Below, piece by piece: positions 53,611-61,967 of a DNA stretch of 64,000 bases. Under the pieces are notes generated by a model, which ran no database searches, was not told the DNA's origin, and saw only the letters and a list, made by a program, of their open reading frames with translations. A program made the translations under genes and the position numbers. The first letter of the stretch is position 1, and each line of letters opens with the position of its first letter. Where the stretch lies: positions 1,302,001 through 1,366,000 of the forward strand of contig NZ_CP108067.1 in the NCBI RefSeq assembly GCF_036178145.1, read 5' to 3'. This stretch comes from Streptomyces sp. NBC_00273 (GTDB lineage: Bacteria; Actinomycetota; Actinomycetes; Streptomycetales; Streptomycetaceae).

Positions 53611-55500
53611 TCACAGCTCGTCCCGTCCCGCGCATGCCGTCCCACGGTCAGCGACGTACGACTTGTGCCAGAGCGCGTTGTCCGAACCGCGGACGAACAC
53701 GTCCTCGCGTCCGTTCTCCGATGACACTGCCGCAGGTGTGCCGCGCAGAGTACCGTCGAGGCTCTCCCAGTCTGTCCAGGACTTGTTGTCGGTCCAACTT
53801 TTCACTTGCAGGTGTGTGTCGTTGCCATGGATGACGACGTCGAGTCTGTTCGGTGCCTGACTGACCACCGTCGGACTGTCGGCCAGGGCTCCTCCGAGGG
53901 ACTCCCAGTCGGACCATGCGTCGTTGACGTACCGCTTGTGCCAGAGCGCGTTGTCCGATCCGCGGACGGATACGTCCAGGCCGCCGTTCTCCAGTGGCAC
54001 CGCCACAGGTGCGCCGCTCAATTCACCTCCGAGGGACTCCCAGTTGGACCAGTTGCCATTGACATACCACTTGTTCCAGAGATGGTTGTCCGATCCGCGG
54101 ACGAGTACTTCCATGCCGCCGTTCTTCAGTGGCACCACCGCAGGGGCGCCGCTGAATTCACCTTCGAGAAACTCCCAGTCGGACCAGTTGCCATTGACAT
54201 ACCACTTGTGCCAGAGCGCGTTGTCCGAACCGCGGACGAATACGTTGAGGCTGTTGGGTCCCCGACTGACCACCGTCGGACTGTCGGCCAGGGCTCCTCC
54301 GAGGGACTCCCAGTCGGACCATGCGTCGTTGACGTACCGCTTGTGCCAGAGCGCGTTGTCCGATCCGCGGACGAACACGTCCAAGCGTCCGTTCTGCAGT
54401 GACACCACCGCGGGTGCGCCGACGATCGTGCCGCCAGGGGGCGCGCCGAGATCATCGTAATTCGACCAGGACACACCGTTGTAGGACTTCGTGTACAGAT
54501 GGCCGTCCATGCCCTGGACGAAGGCGTCGAGACTGTTGGGTGCCTGACTGACCACCTTCGGGCTGTCGGCCAGGGCTCCGCCGAGGGACTCCCACGGGGA
54601 CCAGGTCGGCGACGGCACCGACCGTTTGCATGTGTGGTCAATCGCGCGCGAAAGTGCTATCGCCAGTACCAGTGCAGCATCTTGGAAGGAGCTGTAGCTC
54701 CTCTGACCGACCACCTCCGGCTGGTGGTTGGGCACCTGACTCACGCGGGCTGCATAGTTGGAGAGGTGGGCCCAATTGTTTTCCTCGGTGAGGTATTCGG
54801 CGGGCAACCGAATTGCCGTGTCCGTTGAACCTGCCTGAGTGTGCATGAACTCCGAGATGTGATGGAAGCGTGCAGCCTCGGCAGTTATCGCGGCGACTTG
54901 GAGTGCGGCTCGGGCCATCCGTACATTGGTGACACCGGCTTCACCTCCGTCGTAGTTGCGCAAGTCGCTGAGTGCACTCAGCATCGACTCGGAACTGTAG
55001 CCCAGTTCACTGCGACCTACGCCTGCCATGCGCTCCAGGGCGGTATAGTCGCCTCCCGTGGGCAATGCTTGCGGCACGCTTGCATGAGTGAACTGGCCGA
55101 CTTGCTCGACATCTCCTGCGAATGCGTAAGTCTGTGCGCCATGGGCATGTGATCGGAACCCGATGAGGTACATGGTCCCTGCGTTGAAATAGAGACTGAA
55201 ATGTTCGTCATCGGCAAGGCCCACAACGATCTCGGTGTTGCCTTGACTCGTGCGATACATGGAGCCACGATATGCGCTGGCCGTAGCACGCAGTCTGGTG
55301 ATCATGAGTTGATAGTTGTGCGCACGGACCGATGCACTGTCCGTCCTGAAGTAGCGCCAGTTCACGCTGTGATCGGTGACTGCCATAGCCGGTGGCGACC
55401 AGGCGAGCGATCCGCCCAAGAGCGTGGCGACTAGTGTCAGCAGCGTCAGCACGGCAGTCAATGGACGACCCGTCCTGACGGCCGCACGATATTCGATCAT
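53611..55500 (-). CDS. secreted ribosome-inactivating-protein (rRNA N-glycosidase) domain fused to a seven-bladed propeller lectin
   Basis: A 629-residue exported two-domain protein. The signal peptide (1-40) ends SPPAMA. Residues about 43-290 match the RIP fold (ricin A-chain/Shiga A type). The five active-site positions are present: Y111 (GTMYLIGF), Y152 (GGDYTALERMAG, compare ricin GNYDRLEQLAG), E208 and R211 (TAEAARFHHI) and W243 (ENNWAHLS). Residues about 298-629 are seven ~46-residue repeats of the form W-(S/T)DWESLGG-(A/E)---(S/A)P-VVS---N-LDVFVRGSDNALWHK-YV, as in PLL-type seven-bladed fucose/sugar-binding propellers. ATG 55500 follows GAGGTGAAG. The catalytic plus lectin layout parallels type 2 RIPs, with an unrelated binding domain. 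No immunity gene is adjacent. Target cells are unknown. Confidence 0.88.
   Translation of the reverse strand: MIEYRAAVRTGRPLTAVLTLLTLVATLLGGSLAWSPPAMAVTDHSVNWRYFRTDSASVRAHNYQLMITRLRATASAYRGSMYRTSQGNTEIVVGLADDEHFSLYFNAGTMYLIGFRSHAHGAQTYAFAGDVEQVGQFTHASVPQALPTGGDYTALERMAGVGRSELGYSSESMLSALSDLRNYDGGEAGVTNVRMARAALQVAAITAEAARFHHISEFMHTQAGSTDTAIRLPAEYLTEENNWAHLSNYAARVSQVPNHQPEVVGQRSYSSFQDAALVLAIALSRAIDHTCKRSVPSPTWSPWESLGGALADSPKVVSQAPNSLDAFVQGMDGHLYTKSYNGVSWSNYDDLGAPPGGTIVGAPAVVSLQNGRLDVFVRGSDNALWHKRYVNDAWSDWESLGGALADSPTVVSRGPNSLNVFVRGSDNALWHKWYVNGNWSDWEFLEGEFSGAPAVVPLKNGGMEVLVRGSDNHLWNKWYVNGNWSNWESLGGELSGAPVAVPLENGGLDVSVRGSDNALWHKRYVNDAWSDWESLGGALADSPTVVSQAPNRLDVVIHGNDTHLQVKSWTDNKSWTDWESLDGTLRGTPAAVSSENGREDVFVRGSDNALWHKSYVADRGTACAGRDEL
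53859..53968. repeat. 110-bp exact repeat inside the propeller-coding region, copy 1
   Basis: Identical by eye to 54264-54373. The spacing of 405 nt equals three 45-residue blades, indicating recent blade duplication or gene conversion. Confidence 0.85.
54264..54373. repeat. 110-bp exact repeat inside the propeller-coding region, copy 2
   Basis: Second copy of the 53859-53968 repeat, in the same orientation and in frame. Confidence 0.85.
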
Positions 55501-55954
55501 CTTCACCTCGATTGATCGTGGATGGAGGAGAACGACGGGCTCGGGCAAGGAACCAACGTGGATTCGCCGAGCCCCGTGCGCAGTCCCCATATGCAGGGCG
55601 CATCTGAGTCTCAGTCCCGCCGAGACGGCCCGGACAGCGTGAAACTACCTGCCGGATACCTGTCTCTCGGCGACCGCGGGACGCCACCGTTACGGTCTGA
55701 ACCTCACCATCCGATCCATCACCCCCCGCACCGGCCCCGCTCTCAGCCTCACCATTCCTCCGCAGCCGATCGAGGTCTGGGTCCGCACACCCTGACCGAC
55801 CCGCACCACTCCTGCGGTCGACGGCAACCTGCATGATGACTGAGGTCTTTCAGGGTGGCCACCGATCGGGTGACAGGCACTGTGGCCAGAACACACAAGG
55901 CTCCAGTGCCGTTGAGAGAGCTGTTCGAAGCCTCAACCCAGCGGCGCAGGAGCC
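55501..55954. other. RIP gene upstream region
   Basis: No gene is supported. The RIP leader and promoter should lie here. No clear operator was found. Confidence 0.3.
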
Positions 55955-56482
55955 TTGTTGGTGCCTCATCCTGCCGCACTCGACCTTCCCCATGCGCTCA
56001 TCGAGTGGGTCACGATGCTCATCGTCACCCGCGAGGGTGACCGCCTCGGCGACGGCCGCGCCGACTACTCGGCCAAGCACCGCCGACACGGGGTGGACGT
56101 GCAGGTGGTCACGGACCCTCACGGCGAGGTGCTGTGGCTGTCGCCGGCCGTGCCGGAGCACTGCCATGACCTGACCGCGGCCCGTACCCATCGGATCATC
56201 AGGATCTGCGAGCGCCAGGGGGTGCCGATCCTGGCCGATCGCGCCTACATCGGTGCCGGCGCGTGGGTGACCACACCGGCCAGACAGCCTGCCCGAGGCA
56301 AGCTGTCGCTCACCCAACGGGCCGTCAACCGGGCGCTGCCCAAGGCACGAGCCCCAGTCGAGGGTGGAGTTGCCCGTCCGAAGTCCTGGCGGATCTTCCG
56401 ACGGGCACCGTCCAGCCCGAATCGAATGACGTCAATCGCCGCAGCCGTACTCACCCTGGAGCGTCGCTTCTACTGGGCTTGA
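55955..56482 (+). pseudogene. IS5-family transposase with internal deletion
   Basis: Begins (TTG) LVPHPAALDLPHALIEWVTM, LIVTREGD, then jumps directly to RLGDGRADYSAKHRRHGVDV. The HTH and first part of the DDE domain, roughly 80 codons in relatives, are missing in frame. The rest (QVVTDPHGEVLWLSPAVPEH, RICERQGVPILADRAYIGAG, KSWRIFRRAPSSPNRMTSIA) is the usual C-terminal half. The catalytic first Asp is gone, so it is inactive. Confidence 0.78.
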
Positions 56483-56662
56483 GGGGCGATTGGATGCGGA
56501 AGACGCCAGGCTTTTCCCGGTCAGAAGCATGAACCCTCCTATGCCTGATGTGCGACAGGTGTCGTGCACGGAGGCGGCTGGATGCCGCTCGAGGGCCTGT
56601 CGGCGCGTTGGGGCGGCCACTGCCTCATCCAGTCAGAGTCGGCAGATCCCCGCCCAGACAAT

Positions 56663-56692
56663 TGCGTGATGCGAATAATTGCGCATCACGCA
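56663..56692. promoter_or_regulatory. TetR-type operator
   Basis: Perfect 11-bp inverted repeat TGCGTGATGCG (56663-56673) / CGCATCACGCA (56682-56692) with an AT-rich centre AATAATTG, 21 nt upstream of the TetR start. Position and form suggest autoregulation. Confidence 0.75.
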
Positions 56693-56713
56693 GGTTCCGC
56701 TAACGTGAGTGGC

Positions 56714-57325
56714 ATGAGTGGTCTTCGGGAACGGAAGAAGGAAGCCACGCGCGCAGCGCTGAGCTGGGCCGCAGTCCGGCTCACCGTCGAGCGCGGGTGG
56801 AGAGCGGTCAAGGTGGAAGACATCGCCGCGGCGGTCGGGGTGTCTCCGCGCACCTACAACAACTACTTCTCCAGCAAGGCCGAAGCGATTGCGTTTCGCT
56901 ACCTTGAGCGCTCCTTGCGGCTCGCGGCGGAGCTGCGTCACGGACCGCCCGGCGAGCCCCTGTGGGAGGCAATCACTCGGGCGGCACTACGGCAGCTGGA
57001 GCCTGGCCCTGAGGTGGAGCACATGCCACCCCAGGAGCCCGATGAGTGGGCGGCCGGTCTGCGGGTGATGTTGGCCGAACCCGCGCTGGAGGCCGAGATG
57101 CTGCGGGCGAGCAAGATTGCGGAGAAGGAGCTTGCCGCAGCGATCGCTGACCGCACGGGCACGGATCCCGGGTCCGACCTCTACCCTCGCCTGGTGGCCG
57201 CGAGCGTGATGGCCGCGAACAATGTCGCCCTCGAGCTGTTCGTGCAGGGCGGCACGGGCGAGCCGATGGAGGTTCTGCTGCCCCGGGCTCTGCGCATGGT
57301 GGCCACCGGACTTCCCACTCCGTAG
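56714..57325 (+). CDS. TetR-family transcriptional regulator
   Basis: A 203-residue regulator. The N-terminal HTH (about 8-55) reads TRAALSWAAVRLTVERGWRA, VKVEDIAAAVGVSPRTYNNY and FSSKAEAIAFR. The helical ligand-binding domain ends ALRMVATGLPTP. The frame is open 50 codons upstream, but MSGLRERKKEATRAAL is the normal N-terminus and lies just after the dyad operator. It is 76 nt upstream of, and codirectional with, a FAD monooxygenase stump. The pair is typical of MhqR/monooxygenase-type drug or aromatic-response units. Confidence 0.9.
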   Translation: MSGLRERKKEATRAALSWAAVRLTVERGWRAVKVEDIAAAVGVSPRTYNNYFSSKAEAIAFRYLERSLRLAAELRHGPPGEPLWEAITRAALRQLEPGPEVEHMPPQEPDEWAAGLRVMLAEPALEAEMLRASKIAEKELAAAIADRTGTDPGSDLYPRLVAASVMAANNVALELFVQGGTGEPMEVLLPRALRMVATGLPTP

Positions 57326-57401
57326 GCCCCTCCTTTCCACCCTGAACAGGGGCTGCTGCTTGCAGCCCCTACGCCGCTATTCCCCAGAAAGGAGGATTGT
57401 C

Positions 57402-57640
57402 ATGCTTGATGTAGTAATTGTCGGTGGCGGCCCGAACGGGTTGATGCTCGCCTGCGAGGTGGCACTGGCTGGGGTGCGTCCGGTTGTGCTGGAGCGTCTC
57501 GCCGGCCCGAAGACCGAGCCCCGGGCGAACGGTCTGGTCGGTCAGGTGGTGCGCATGCTCGACCGACGTGGTCTCTACGCACGCATCAGCGGATCCAGCG
57601 AGCCGCCCCGACCCGCGCCCCGCTACATGTTCGGCGCGTC
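57402..57640 (+). pseudogene. FAD-dependent aromatic monooxygenase, N-terminal stump fused to foreign DNA
   Basis: Strong AAAGGAGG precedes ATG 57402. The frame gives MLDVVIVGGGPNGLMLACEV (GxGxxG FAD site), VVLERLAGPKTEPRANGLVG and PRPAPRYMFG, exactly the start of PF01494-type hydroxylases. After about 78 codons it runs into the duplicated beta-galactosidase tail at 57635, in a different frame. The remaining ~400 residues of the enzyme are absent from the window. Confidence 0.88.
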
Positions 57641-58091
57641 ATCGCGCCCAAGAACGGCACCCACGGGATCGCCGAGATTTCGGTCGACGGCGCAGCCCCC
57701 ACCCAGGTGGACCTGTACGCCCCCGCCAAGCAGTACCAGCAGACGGTGTTCGAACGCACCGGTCTGCCCGACGGCGAGCACACCGTAACCGTCAAGGTCA
57801 CCGGCAACAAGAACGCCTCGGCCACCGACAGGTACGTGGTCATCGACGCGTTCGAGACCGTGGAGTCCGACCCGTACGCGAGCGCCCCGGGCGTCGATCT
57901 GATCGTCAGCGCGCAGATCAACTACCCGGACCTCGACTGGGGCAACTACATCGACCCGGCGATCACCCTGCAAGCCGACTGGTCAGCGACCGCACGGCTG
58001 CGCCTGCTCCCCTGACCGACGGCGCGGGACCGGTGCCGGGACGGGCGAGCACAGCACCCGCCCGTCCCGGCACCGACGGACAACACCAGCC
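57635..58091 (+). repeat. 457-bp direct repeat, inserted copy of the beta-galactosidase 3' end
   Basis: Gap-free copy of 41601-42057 with three noted substitutions (AGCACC to GGCACC, GGGGTC to GGGATC, CCGGAACGG to CCGGGACGG). It encodes the second CBM repeat from VIAPKN to the native stop at 58013-58015, but has no start of its own. Confidence 0.92.
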
Positions 58092-58307
58092 TGGGCGGCG
58101 GCTGAGCTCGCGCATGGCCTTTGTCTACCGCTCTTCCGCCTCCGCGATGGCAGGTCGACGAGGCGTGGCGGCGCAGGTACGAACCTGGCCGGCCGTCACG
58201 TCTTTCGCAGAAAGTTCCCAGGGTTCAGGTCTGCAACCCGAGCACCCGGGCATGCGGGAGTCAACAGGAAGCAACAGGAACCGACAATCTCGCCCAGGAG
58301 GCAGATC

Positions 58308-58925
58308 ATGCCACGTTGCATCATCCTTCCCGCCGCTCTCGCCCTCGCGGCCACCACGTCCCTGCCCGCCACCATAGCCGCGGCGGCCCCGACCACCGCC
58401 GCTGCGGCCGGGGCCGTCGCACCGGCCATGCAGTGCCCGAGCGGGTGGGACAGCCCGGCCGAGGGCCGTTCCACCGGCCAGGTCCCGGAGCTGCGTGGCA
58501 TCAGGAGCGGCGAACACCCCTGCTACGAACGGCTGGTGTTTGACGTGCCGGGCAGCTCGTCCGCCAACCCGGTGGGCTATCAAGTCCGTTACACCGACGC
58601 CCTCCTCCAGGACGCCTCCGGCGATCCCCTGCCGGTGCGCGGCGGCGCGGTCCTGGAGGTGATGGTGGACTCGCCCGCCTACGACCGGCAGACCATGGCC
58701 CCCACCATCCCCGGCCGGAGCGGGCAGCCTCTGCCCGGCGTGGACGTCACCGGCTACCGCACCTTCCGGGACACCGTGTTCGGCGCGAGCTTCGAGGGCC
58801 GCACCCAGATCGGCCTCGGCCTGCGCGCCCGACTGCCCTACCGGGTCCTCCAGCTCGACGACCGACTGGCGGTGGACGTCGCGCACACCGGGAACGGCAA
58901 CCCGGCCACCCCCACGCAGAACTAG
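58308..58925 (+). CDS. secreted AMIN-like domain protein
   Basis: A 205-residue exported protein with signal peptide MPRCIILPAALALAATTSLP to about residue 38. The mature domain starts CPSGWDSPAEG and contains EHPCYERLVFDVPGSS, VGYQVRYTDALLQDASGDPL and VRGGAVLEVMVDSPAY, the pattern of AMIN-like (PPxx-VRGGA) extracytoplasmic domains in actinomycetes. CCAGGAGGCAGATC precedes the ATG. Role unknown; AMIN-type domains often associate with the envelope. Confidence 0.82.
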   Translation: MPRCIILPAALALAATTSLPATIAAAAPTTAAAAGAVAPAMQCPSGWDSPAEGRSTGQVPELRGIRSGEHPCYERLVFDVPGSSSANPVGYQVRYTDALLQDASGDPLPVRGGAVLEVMVDSPAYDRQTMAPTIPGRSGQPLPGVDVTGYRTFRDTVFGASFEGRTQIGLGLRARLPYRVLQLDDRLAVDVAHTGNGNPATPTQN

Positions 58926-59036
58926 GCCGTTTCCTTCGGAGCACCTCGCTGACCAGATGAACATGGCGGCGAGGTGGAGTCAGGCGACGTAGATGGTGGC
59001 GGCCTTGTCGCATCGGGTGGCCAGGCCGCGCCACTG
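58926..59036 (-). pseudogene. IS5 transposase relic, 3' exon of the intron-split gene
   Basis: Starting at the intron 3' end it reads QWRGLATRCDKAATIYVA, TGA, LHLAAMFIWSAR, the C-terminus of an IS5-group transposase. The TGA replaces the Gly (GGA) expected between A and L, an in-frame nonsense change. Confidence 0.8.
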
Positions 59037-61557
59037 GTCGGGTAGCCGGGTCATGTTGCCATGACCCGGCCCCCTCAGAACCGGGCATGCCTGTTTCCAG
59101 GCACCACGGCTCAAGCAAGCCCAAACGCTTCACAGAATCTGCTTTTTGTTGCCGCCATCTCTTGCATGAAGCTGCTGATGGCATTCGGAGTGAACGAGTC
59201 GAAGATTCTTTACTTCATCAGATCCGCCGTCTCGTCGGTAGGCGAAGTGGTGTTTGTGCAACCGCTTCTTCATCGCGTCGAACCAGTCGATCCACTCGCG
59301 TGGACTTTCCGGCTCGTATTCTGCTCCAGCGATGAGCGCCTGACCGCAGAGAGGACAGACTCCTTTCTGACGGGCTGCCAGAGTAAGGCTGATCTTGTCC
59401 ATTGGCGGAGGTGTGCGCGTCCTGCGACGCTGATTCCAGTAGTCGTGGAGCGCGGGATCATCAGGTGACGAGTTCCCCTTGACTAACTGATGCCTTCTGA
59501 TGCTGGTCCAGGCGAACTTGGGAAGATGTGCACCTGTGGTGCGGTCACCGAAAACCCAGTTATTGTTCTTGGACCGGTTGAGTCTGCCGAAGTACTTATT
59601 GACGATCCAGTGCTTCGACTTCTTCGGGTGGGTGCGCTTGGCCCACTTGTAGGTGAGCGTCCACACGTAACTGTCCAGCGCTGAGAACGTCTTGCTGGAT
59701 ACCACCGTCCGGTAGTACGCAGACCAGCCCCTGACGATCGGGGATAGCCTGCGGAGTACGACTGTGATGCTCTGTCCGAGGAGAGCTTGCATCTCGGAGC
59801 GCAGTCGATTCCGGATCCTCTTTACCGCATCCTTGCTGGGCGTAATGATCAGGCTGTCGCCATGGCGTCGGACGTTGAAGCCGAGGAAGTCGAACCCTTC
59901 GGAAAGGTGAAGGATTCGCGTCTTCTCCTCGTTGAAGCGAAGACCTCGGGGTTCAAGCCAATCGCCAAGCCGCGACTTGACCGTCTCAGCTTCCTCCTTG
60001 CTCGTGCAGAACACGGCAAAGTCGTCGGCGTAACGCACCAGGATCGGCGTCCCTTTCGCGGCCCACATCACTGTTCCTTTGCGGGTTGCGAACCGAACAC
60101 CTGCGGCTTGCTCCATTCCGTGAAGTGCAATGTTGAGCAGCAAGGGGCTGATCACTCCGCCTTGAGGTGTTCCCTCATCGGTGCGAGTGAAGCGTCCGTC
60201 ATCGACCACGCCTGCCTTCAGCCACTGGCGGACGAGTTCCCTGGCGGGGAAGCCGCCGACGCCGTCGAGTAGGCGGTCGTGGTCGATGCGGTCGAACGCT
60301 GCGGCCAGGTCGGCGTCGAGTACCCACTGACGTTTGGCCGTCTTGCCCTTCGCGGTGCTGAAGATCGCCTGGATGGCGTCGTGGCATCCGCGGCCTGGTC
60401 GAAATCCGTAGGATCGTGATTCGAACCGGGCTTCCCACTCGGGTTCCAGCGCGTTCTTTACACGCGCCTGGACTACTCGGTCGCGCATGACCGGGATTCC
60501 GAGCGGGCGTTGCTTTCCATTGCTCTTCGGGATGTAGACCCGTTTGACAGGTTTGGCTCTCCAGGGCTGGGTTTGCTGGTCGATGTCGACCGCCATGCGA
60601 GCTCGCGCCTGGGGGGTGAGTGCTCGTTCCCTGTCGATGCCTGCCGTCTTGCGGCCCTTGCTCTGCTGCGTTACCCGTTTCACGCTCAGGAGTGTGTTAC
60701 TGCGGCTCCGCAGCAGGAGCTTTTGCAGATTGCGGACCTTCTTGAGGTCCCCTTCCTGTGTCGCTTTGAAGATCCGTTGTCTCAGGCGCCGTACGTTTTC
60801 CTCAGTGCTGGCCCAGTCGATGCCGTGCCAGTCCAGTGGTTCGCCCTGCAGTCCGTTCACTTTGGAGGTGCGGCCGGCAGTAGGGACTGTCTGTCGCATG
60901 TTCCTCCTTCGCGTCTAACTTGTCCGGCAGGTTCTGGCGTCATTACTCGGGATGGTTCAAAGGCTCACCCGGCCCCCGTGGGCACCCTTTCGGGCCAGGT
61001 CATTCCGACCTGTATCCGGCGAGTTATAGCCTGGATTGAAGGACTCCAGGGCCTTCCTCTGACCTTTCGGTCGACCGGCGTTCGCTTCTTGGGCCATCCT
61101 GTTCCCGCTGGAGAGTTGGGCCTTCCTTGCGGTTGGCTTACCGGGCTGAGCCCGGACTCCAACGGGGTTTCCACGTTCCACACACGTAAGTTGCGGCTGG
61201 GGTGGGTGCCCCCTCTATCCCGGAACCGGCGGTGTCCTCCTCCCGGTCTCAAATCTCCGAGAGTCGCCTGACGTCTTTCAACGCCGGGTTCTGTAGCCAC
61301 TGATTGCGAACCATCGGGCGGCTTCAACCTTACGAGACATCAATGGGGGTTCACGCGGTTCACCCGTCCAGCCTTTCCCTCGCCTGTCGTTCCCCGATGG
61401 CCAGGGAACCCTTGGGCTTGAACGCTCAGCTTCACACCCCGCTGTTACCGGCGACGCACGTGAGCGCGGGAACGGATTACGGACACTAATCCGGGGTCAG
61501 CACATGTTTCCTTCCTTCGCGGCTTTCCCGCTTAACGTGTGCGACTTCGTGTCGCAC
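59037..61557 (-). mobile_element. group II intron with reverse transcriptase ORF
   Basis: 2521 nt on the minus strand. The 5' end is GTGCGACACGAAGTCGCAC (GUGCG consensus with the first stem), following exon ...AAGCTCAAA. The 3' part has a domain V (about 59076-59113: GAGCCGTGGTGCC, GGAAAC, GGCATGCCCGGTTC). Domain VI (59037-59073) has stem GCCGGGTCATG / CATGACCCGGC and ends TACCCGAC with a candidate branch A 7 nt from the end. Removing it joins AAA to CAG and restores the host frame INKLK-QWRGLATR. The ORF lies in the domain IV position. Boundaries come from exon continuity and consensus. Confidence 0.9.
59130..60899 (-). CDS. ltrA: group II intron-encoded reverse transcriptase/maturase with HNH endonuclease domain
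   Basis: A 589-residue LtrA-type protein behind AAGGAGGAAC. The RT domain has KRVYIPKSNGKQRPLGIPVM, SYGFRPGRGCHDAIQAIF, DLAAAFDRIDHDRLL, TPQGGVISPLLLNIALHGME and the catalytic RYADDFAVF. Maturase/X and DNA-binding regions follow (IVRGWSAYYRTVV). The C-terminus is an HNH endonuclease with two Cys pairs around CPLCGQAL, then HKHHFAYRRDGGSDEVKNLR and LVHSECHQQLH. All motifs are intact, so the intron may still be mobile. Confidence 0.94.
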   Translation of the reverse strand: MRQTVPTAGRTSKVNGLQGEPLDWHGIDWASTEENVRRLRQRIFKATQEGDLKKVRNLQKLLLRSRSNTLLSVKRVTQQSKGRKTAGIDRERALTPQARARMAVDIDQQTQPWRAKPVKRVYIPKSNGKQRPLGIPVMRDRVVQARVKNALEPEWEARFESRSYGFRPGRGCHDAIQAIFSTAKGKTAKRQWVLDADLAAAFDRIDHDRLLDGVGGFPARELVRQWLKAGVVDDGRFTRTDEGTPQGGVISPLLLNIALHGMEQAAGVRFATRKGTVMWAAKGTPILVRYADDFAVFCTSKEEAETVKSRLGDWLEPRGLRFNEEKTRILHLSEGFDFLGFNVRRHGDSLIITPSKDAVKRIRNRLRSEMQALLGQSITVVLRRLSPIVRGWSAYYRTVVSSKTFSALDSYVWTLTYKWAKRTHPKKSKHWIVNKYFGRLNRSKNNNWVFGDRTTGAHLPKFAWTSIRRHQLVKGNSSPDDPALHDYWNQRRRTRTPPPMDKISLTLAARQKGVCPLCGQALIAGAEYEPESPREWIDWFDAMKKRLHKHHFAYRRDGGSDEVKNLRLVHSECHQQLHARDGGNKKQIL

Positions 61558-61636
61558 TTTGAGCTTGTTGATGCAGCGTTCGACAGTGTCCGCTGCTTGT
61601 ATGCCTCACTGTCGAAGGCCGGGGGCGGCCGCCGAG
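61558..61636 (-). pseudogene. IS5 transposase relic, 5' exon of the intron-split gene
   Basis: Reads RPPPAFDSEAYKQR, then after a one-base deletion (CGG-AC-ACT where CGG-AAC-ACT is expected) TVERCINKLK, ending exactly at the intron 5' end. The rest of the transposase upstream is missing, so the intron sits in an already incomplete element. Confidence 0.8.
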
Positions 61637-61654
61637 TCGCACCCGCCCGCAGGA

Positions 61655-61930
61655 CAACCCCAGCGCCCACCGCTCCTTCCACCCGCAGAAGTACGCCCAC
61701 GCCAAGGGCCCCGGCAGAGAGGTCTCCGAGGAAGAGGCGGGCAACCCCACGGCAAGCCCTCCAAGAGCATGGGCATCCGCGGCGAAGACCAGGAGAAGGG
61801 CACCGGCGAGAAGGGAATGCACGACCCCGGCGCGCGCGGCCGCTCACAGCGCCCCAGCGGAGACACTTCCGCCACCACTGGTGTGGATCCCCGAGGCCAC
61901 CCTGGTACGCGAAGCGCCGGACAGGGATGA
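61655..61930 (+). pseudogene. small hydrophilic protein gene, frameshifted
   Basis: One frame gives DNPSAHRSFHPQKYAHAKGP and GREVSEEEAGNPTA. The other gives GKPSKSMGIRGEDQEKGTGE and KGMHDPGARGRSQRPSG before a stop. The polar, Gly/Glu/Lys-rich composition looks like a small Streptomyces stress-type protein. The family was not named, and no start codon was identified. Confidence 0.45.
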
Positions 61931-61967
61931 ACGCCGGCGGGCCTTGCTCGACAAGACCAGAGCCTCG

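Noticed and set aside
51134..55500. LuxR regulator and RIP-propeller gene as one dedicated toxin operon
   Set aside because: They are convergent and separated by a bidirectional terminator, so co-transcription is excluded. A regulatory link is only a possibility.
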